Source: Pontibacter sp. G13
GTDB taxonomy: Bacteria > Bacteroidota > Bacteroidia > J057
Direction: 5' to 3'
Length of the DNA stretch: 64,000 nucleotides
Assembly: GCF_031851795.1 (NCBI RefSeq)
Contig: NZ_CP134696.1
Location: 3,058,501-3,122,500 of the forward strand
The notes under the pieces are model-generated. The model was not told the DNA's origin and searched no databases. It saw only the letters and a list, made by a program, of their open reading frames with translations. This document shows, one piece after another, positions 59,666 to 64,000 of this stretch. Every line of letters starts with the position of its first letter. Within the stretch, counting starts at the first letter, position 1. The translations under genes and the position numbers were made by a program.

Positions 59666-61603
59666 TTGCGTACACGCCCTTACCACATACTGCTCATCGA
59701 AGATCACGATCCGGACGCACGTCTGATCCAATTGTATCTCGATCAAGAAGGGAGCCTCCTCAAAGACAATTTGGCGGGCTACCGCCTCTTTCGTGAAACG
59801 AGTCTGGAGAAAGGCCTGAAACTGCTGGAAACCCAACAGGTGGATGTTGTATTCCTCGATTTGGGACTTCCCGACAGTCAAGGTCTCGAAACCTTCGACA
59901 CCTTCAACTTCCATCACCGGGAGCTGCCTGTCATTGTCCTCACGGGTCAAACTGACTTCGAAAACACACTGGGGCTTGATGCAGTCAGTCGCGGAGCGCA
60001 GGATTTTATCTCCAAGGAGATTATGTCCGGTCCCGTTTTGGTCAAAGCGATGCGGTATGCGATGGAGCGGAGTCGCCTGAATCGGGAACTCAAGCGTGCA
60101 CAGGATATCGCCAAGCTTGCCTCCTGGAAGTATCTGTTCGATACAGAGCAGTTCGATTGCTCCAAGCTCATGATGAATTGGCTGGACCTCAATACCAGCA
60201 ATCGGGCTTCCGGTTGGGAACGATTCCTGTCGGCTATCCATCCAGATGACCGTATGCGCGTGGACCAAGCCATCATGATGGCCATCGACGAGCAGGCCGA
60301 GTTTTCACTGGAACACCGCCTACTGTTACCGGACGGTTTCGTCATGTTTGTGCGGACGCGGGGCGTATATGAAGTTGGGGAATTCGGTAAATATCCCGTG
60401 CTAGTGGGTTCCACGCAGGATCTCACGCATCAGATCCAGATGGAGCAATTGGCCAAAGAACACGAATTGGCCATCCGGGAAGCGGAGCTTAGACGAGAAT
60501 TCCTCGCCAAAACCTCCCACGAGATTCGGACGCCCCTGAATCCGATCATGCTGCTCACCCACATGTTGCTCAAGACCGAACTGACCGAGCAGCAAACCCA
60601 ATATCTCAAGACCATCAATACTGCCGGTAAGACCTTGCTTGCAGTAGTCAATGATATCCTGGATCTCTCCAAGATCGAGGCAGGAAAAATAGACTTCAGT
60701 AGCCACCCTTTCAAGCTGGCGGAGATTGTCGATTCTATCCAAAATATGCTCCGGCCTTCTGTGGATCGCAAAGGGCTGAGATTCTCTATTCAGGTTGACG
60801 AAAAGATTCCAGAAGAATTAATCGGGGATTCTGCGCGATTGACTCAGGTGATCATGAACCTGTGCAACAATGCCATCAAGTTCACCGAGCAGGGATTTGT
60901 GGAAGTAATGATCCAAAAGATCAAGGATACCACAGGGGGCATCAAGCTCCGAATCGAGGTATCAGATTCCGGAATCGGCATTCCCTTGGACAAGCAACGG
61001 GACATCTTCGAGAGTTTCCACCAGCTGGACAGTCCCATCAATATCCGTCAAGGAGGTACTGGCCTCGGGCTGAGCATCGTCAAGCAATTGGTCATGCTAC
61101 AAGGCGGGGAAGTAGGGCTGGAAAGTACTCCCAAGGTAGGCTCTACATTCTGGTTTGAACTGACTTTTGCATTGGAACCTCCCAAGACCGAGCACAGAGA
61201 CAACGGAGTAGATATCAATGGCGAGGACCTCAAGGGCATGCGTGTGCTGCTGGTTGAGGACAATCCTCTGAATCAATTCGTGACCCAGAAGTTGTTGGGA
61301 GATTGGGGCGTGGAAAGCGTAGTCGCCAACAATGGGAAAGAGGGCGTAGAGCTGCTTCAGAGCGAAACCTTCGACTTGGTGCTGATGGATGTGCAAATGC
61401 CGGAAATGGATGGCTATGAAGCCACGAGGTTCATCCGGAGGAATTTTGCGGCTCCGCTCAACAACATTCCGATTATCGCTTTGACTGCGAATGCCTTTAC
61501 GGGAAGTGATGACGAATGCCTCAAAGCGGGGATGAATGATTATGTTTCGAAGCCGATCGAATTGAAGATACTCTATAGCAAACTTCATCAATATAGTCCG
61601 TAA
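59666..61603 (+). CDS. Hybrid sensor histidine kinase, REC-PAS-HisKA-HATPase-REC (TTG start)
   Basis: A 645-residue soluble hybrid kinase. Order: receiver 1 about 7-120 (Asp65 in VVFLDLGLPDSQG), PAS about 145-255 (LASWKYLFDTEQFDC to VLVGSTQDLTHQI), HisKA with His285 (FLAKTSHEIRTPLNPIM), HATPase about 390-500 (N box NLCNNAIKFTEQG, G boxes VSDSGIGIP and GGTGLGLSIVKQL), receiver 2 about 525-640 (Asp575 in LVLMDVQMPEMDGYEATRFI). No membrane helix. The start must be the TTG at 59666, 5 bases after the previous stop and preceded by AGGAG, an unusually good Shine-Dalgarno site for this phylum. It should pass phosphate to the HPt protein encoded next and to receiver proteins. Confidence 0.93.
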   Translation: MRTRPYHILLIEDHDPDARLIQLYLDQEGSLLKDNLAGYRLFRETSLEKGLKLLETQQVDVVFLDLGLPDSQGLETFDTFNFHHRELPVIVLTGQTDFENTLGLDAVSRGAQDFISKEIMSGPVLVKAMRYAMERSRLNRELKRAQDIAKLASWKYLFDTEQFDCSKLMMNWLDLNTSNRASGWERFLSAIHPDDRMRVDQAIMMAIDEQAEFSLEHRLLLPDGFVMFVRTRGVYEVGEFGKYPVLVGSTQDLTHQIQMEQLAKEHELAIREAELRREFLAKTSHEIRTPLNPIMLLTHMLLKTELTEQQTQYLKTINTAGKTLLAVVNDILDLSKIEAGKIDFSSHPFKLAEIVDSIQNMLRPSVDRKGLRFSIQVDEKIPEELIGDSARLTQVIMNLCNNAIKFTEQGFVEVMIQKIKDTTGGIKLRIEVSDSGIGIPLDKQRDIFESFHQLDSPINIRQGGTGLGLSIVKQLVMLQGGEVGLESTPKVGSTFWFELTFALEPPKTEHRDNGVDINGEDLKGMRVLLVEDNPLNQFVTQKLLGDWGVESVVANNGKEGVELLQSETFDLVLMDVQMPEMDGYEATRFIRRNFAAPLNNIPIIALTANAFTGSDDECLKAGMNDYVSKPIELKILYSKLHQYSP

Positions 61604-61645
61604 TTTTGAGTCTCATGGCCCACCAGGCCTCAATTGTGTAATCCG

Positions 61646-62005
61646 ATGGACATGTCAAATACCCAGTATATCGACCTCTCGCTACTATCTACCACCGTTG
61701 GCGGCGCTTCCGAAATCATCAAGCAGACCATCTTGATGTTTCTCGAAAATGCGCCCAAGGACATGGAGACGATGAATGCCGCTCTCGCAGGCGAAGATTT
61801 CAAAAAGCTCCGCGACACTGCCCACAAGCACAAATCTTCCGCTGCATACATGGGCATCCACCCGGTCGTTTCGGCTTGCGAAACCCTCCAGAACATCTAC
61901 GAAACCAATGGAGATTTTTCGAGATTCCCAGATCTCGTCAAGACCATCATCGAAGGGACCGAGCATGCCATCCCCGAACTTCAGGAAGCCATGAACAACC
62001 TCTAG
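61646..62005 (+). CDS. HPt phosphotransfer protein
   Basis: A 119-residue helical HPt protein. The phosphorylated His60 is in RDTAHKHKSSAAYMGIHPVV, the usual HKLKGSSxxLG-type motif (here HKHKSSAAYMG). The flanks are LLSTTVGGASEIIKQTILMF and HPVVSACETLQNIYETNGDF. It links the hybrid kinase upstream (42-base gap) with a final response regulator, so the three genes make a phosphorelay. ATG at 61646 is preferred over a TTG at 61634. No obvious output gene is next to it. Confidence 0.9.
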   Translation: MDMSNTQYIDLSLLSTTVGGASEIIKQTILMFLENAPKDMETMNAALAGEDFKKLRDTAHKHKSSAAYMGIHPVVSACETLQNIYETNGDFSRFPDLVKTIIEGTEHAIPELQEAMNNL

Positions 62006-62167
62006 GGTTGAGGCAGGAAGATTCCATGCTGCGAATCAAGGATCTCGCCCCAACTAGTTGCGAGCGGGAAATTTCCGATCGAAAATCCTGATTCAGCGTT
62101 GTTCCCAATTTGTCCGATCTCTCGAAAGCCCGTAAATTAGGTCGATTTCGAACCAATTTGTGCGGGT

Positions 62168-63004
62168 ATGACCCAAGACTTCCTCTATACAACTCCTGCG
62201 GGAAACGAGCTTCCCATCACCCTCTATGGCGCCTCACACTACGGGAGCGGCCCATGCGTCCTGTATGTACATGGATTCAAAGGATTCAAGGATTGGGGAT
62301 TTGTGCCCTATGTGGGCGAGCGATTTGCAGAAAGTGGGATTGCTTTCGTGGCTTTCAACTTTTCGCACAACGGGATTGGCGCAGACATGCAGCAATTTAC
62401 CGAAACCGAAAAGTTTGCCCAGAATTCCTATTCCCTCGAAGTATCGGAAGTCGCAGCCATGATCCATGCGGTAGTCCATACCGACTTGCTGGGTAGCCAC
62501 CTCACTGGCAAATTGGGGTTACTGGGCCATAGCCGTGGCGGAGGAGTCGCCCTCCTGAGTGCTGCACAATCCCGAGATGTAGACGCTGTCACGACTTGGG
62601 CTTCAATCTCCACCATTGAGCGATACGACAAGGACATCCTCAAAAAGTGGAAGGCTCAAGGGCATCACGAAGTGAAGAATTCCCGCACAGGTCAAGTCTT
62701 CCAACTGGGCATGGATCTCTACAAGGATATCACCCAAAAAGGCCAAGACGAGCTCAATATCCTCCAAGCAGCCCAAAACCTCCACAAACCCCTATTGGTG
62801 ATTCACGGTCAACAAGATGAGTCCGTTCCCTTCTTTGAAGGCGAGCAAATCAATATCTTTGCAGAACCGACTCTCACTTCCTTTCAATTGATTCCGGGTG
62901 GAAGCCATACCTTTGGTGCCACTCACCCATTCAGCGAATCCACTTCCGCACTGGACAATGCAGTGGCGAGTACGATCGCATTCTTCGAGGAACATCTTGC
63001 ATGA
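62168..63004 (+). CDS. Cytoplasmic alpha/beta hydrolase
   Basis: A 278-residue alpha/beta hydrolase of the dienelactone hydrolase / esterase-like type. It opens with VLYVHGFKGFKDWGFVPYVG, has the nucleophile Ser122 in LLGHSRGGGVALL, Asp in LLVIHGQQDESVPFFEGEQI and His in IPGGSHTFGATHPF. No signal peptide. Substrate unknown. Its stop (62... TGA at 63002-63004) overlaps the start of holA by ATGA, so it is translated together with a DNA polymerase III subunit, an unusual but probably accidental pairing. Confidence 0.9.
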   Translation: MTQDFLYTTPAGNELPITLYGASHYGSGPCVLYVHGFKGFKDWGFVPYVGERFAESGIAFVAFNFSHNGIGADMQQFTETEKFAQNSYSLEVSEVAAMIHAVVHTDLLGSHLTGKLGLLGHSRGGGVALLSAAQSRDVDAVTTWASISTIERYDKDILKKWKAQGHHEVKNSRTGQVFQLGMDLYKDITQKGQDELNILQAAQNLHKPLLVIHGQQDESVPFFEGEQINIFAEPTLTSFQLIPGGSHTFGATHPFSESTSALDNAVASTIAFFEEHLA

Positions 63005-64000
63005 CGGCTAACCAGCTCATCCAATCCATCCAGCAAGGGCAACTCGCCCCCGTCTACTATCTGCACGGTGCAGAAGACTATTTCATCGACAAGATCGCAC
63101 AGGCGCTCATGGCCGATGGGGCAGTGCTGCACCCCCATGAGGTGGATTTTAACCGGGAAGTATTTGTCGGTCCAGAAACCAAGGCCAGCCAAGTCATCAA
63201 TGCCTGCCGGAGTTTTCCGGTCATGGCTCAGCGGAGGCTCGTCGTGATCAAGGAGGCTCATCGGATGCCGAAACCCGAGATGGAGAAGGTGGGTGCCTAT
63301 CTACAGCAACCCGTGCCTTCGACTGTGCTGGTTTTACTATTCAAAGATCCGAGAGCGGCTTTGGGCAAAAAGGTGGTAGCCGGATTGACCCAGGCAGGGG
63401 GAATCGATTTTCATGCCAAGCGCATGTACGATCGGGATGTCGTCCAATGGGTAGATGGATTCATTCGGGATAGCGGATTTGATGCAGAGCCCGGAATCGG
63501 GAATATCCTCGTGACCAACCTCGGAACCAATCTAGGGCTGATCGAGAACGAACTGGAGAAAATCTTCATCAATCTCCGCATCATCAAGCAAACCCATCTC
63601 AGCAAGGAATTCCTGTTTGAGATGATCAATATCGACAAGGACTTCAATGTGTTTGAGCTCATCGGAGCCATCTCCAAGCGGAATGCCCCCCGAGCACACA
63701 TGATCGCGGACCGATTGACCCGCAACCCCAAGATCAATCCTCCCACGCTCATGGTCAGTGCGCTGTACCAGTTTTTTCACCAAGTGGCGATGGTCCATCA
63801 GCTCAAGTTCAAGGACCCCAATTCCATCAAGAATGGCATGAAGGTGAACTACTATCAAGCGCAGGACTACCTCGCGGGAGCCAAAACCTACCCCAAGGCC
63901 ATCGTCTATCGAAATATCGGATTCCTTGAGCATGCCGACCTGCAACTCAAAGGTCAGATCCAGACCAGCATGGAAGCCCCGCATATCATCAAGACCCTTG
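63001..64000 (+). CDS. holA: DNA polymerase III subunit delta (partial)
   Basis: Open from ATG at 63001 to the window edge (333 codons). It begins MTANQLIQSIQQGQLAPVYY, then LHGAEDYFIDKIAQALM, the usual HolA beginning (short helix, then LxGxExYxxD). Further on are RRLVVIKEAHRMPKPEMEKV, TVLVLLFKDPRAALGKKVVA, FDVFELIGAISKRNAPRAHM-like helices (NVFELIGAISKRNAPRAHMI) and QVAMVHQLKFKDPNSIKNGM. HolA opens the sliding clamp within the clamp loader, together with DnaX (dnaX at 33190 in this window). The full family length is about 340-350, so only the last few residues are missing. Confidence 0.92.
   Translation, partial: MTANQLIQSIQQGQLAPVYYLHGAEDYFIDKIAQALMADGAVLHPHEVDFNREVFVGPETKASQVINACRSFPVMAQRRLVVIKEAHRMPKPEMEKVGAYLQQPVPSTVLVLLFKDPRAALGKKVVAGLTQAGGIDFHAKRMYDRDVVQWVDGFIRDSGFDAEPGIGNILVTNLGTNLGLIENELEKIFINLRIIKQTHLSKEFLFEMINIDKDFNVFELIGAISKRNAPRAHMIADRLTRNPKINPPTLMVSALYQFFHQVAMVHQLKFKDPNSIKNGMKVNYYQAQDYLAGAKTYPKAIVYRNIGFLEHADLQLKGQIQTSMEAPHIIKTL

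Overview
The window reads as a chromosomal segment of a Bacteroidota bacterium, probably a gliding or marine lineage near Saprospiria/Cytophagia. The signs are a DUF5686 outer-membrane protein, a TonB-dependent receptor with a carboxypeptidase-regulatory-like plug extension, type IX secretion C-terminal domains (type A at 13251-15005, type B at 17180-19579), two DUF1501/DUF1800 gene pairs, a DUF4249-like lipoprotein, TAnnTTTG promoter elements, few Shine-Dalgarno sites, and a tRNA gene without an encoded CCA end. The lineage is inferred from gene content, not from a marker-gene search.

Layout. 1-5.7 kb: end of an unknown gene, DUF5686 protein, an ECF sigma factor with its membrane partner, thiol peroxidase, and a PepSY-like secreted protein. 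6.1-10.3 kb: a hexuronate operon (uronate isomerase plus a three-gene TRAP transporter). 10.3-12.5 kb: an Lrp-type regulator divergent from a Cys/Met-metabolism PLP enzyme, then a TM2 protein. 12.6-17 kb: two copies of a dispersed palindromic repeat, then the first DUF1501/DUF1800 pair. 17-24 kb: a large PKD surface protein, a DsbA-like oxidoreductase, an AT-rich two-gene module ending in a PIN-domain nuclease, a thioesterase and a LolD-like ATPase. 23-29 kb: MscS channel, second ECF sigma factor, PDH E1-beta, SDR enzyme, tRNA-Ser(UGA), and a YCII-domain protein. 29-33 kb: neutral-ceramidase-like enzyme, HAD phosphatase, MarR regulator and a gene-poor AT-rich stretch. 33-41 kb: informational and cofactor genes (dnaX, thrS, infC, RluA-type pseudouridine synthase, panB) plus TPR proteins. 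41-53 kb: lipoproteins, a response regulator, an alpha/beta hydrolase, an SSS symporter, a creatininase-family amidohydrolase, the TonB receptor and a divergent isocitrate dehydrogenase. 53-64 kb: second DUF1501/DUF1800 pair, a primase-like Toprim protein, TPR, Bax-inhibitor-1, a three-gene phosphorelay (single-domain REC, hybrid kinase, HPt), another hydrolase and the start of holA.

Most interesting points. (1) A 190-220 bp dispersed intergenic element occurs four times; it has conserved ends, and two copies carry internal hairpins whose arms differ in sequence but still pair. (2) dnaX has a run of ten A residues just after the clamp-loader domains, and slippage in either direction leads at once to a stop codon, so it should make a short gamma form. 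(3) The PIN-domain gene has no ATG/GTG/TTG before its first catalytic Asp and seems to start at an ATT that shares a base with the stop codon of its uncharacterised partner, suggesting a translationally coupled toxin-antitoxin-like module. (4) The isocitrate dehydrogenase has replacements at the catalytic Tyr and at NADP-contact positions. (5) The Toprim/primase-like protein keeps its catalytic acids but has lost the zinc ligands of the CHC2 fold.

All calls come from reading the sequence. Homology searches, structure predictions and genome-wide repeat counts were not available.
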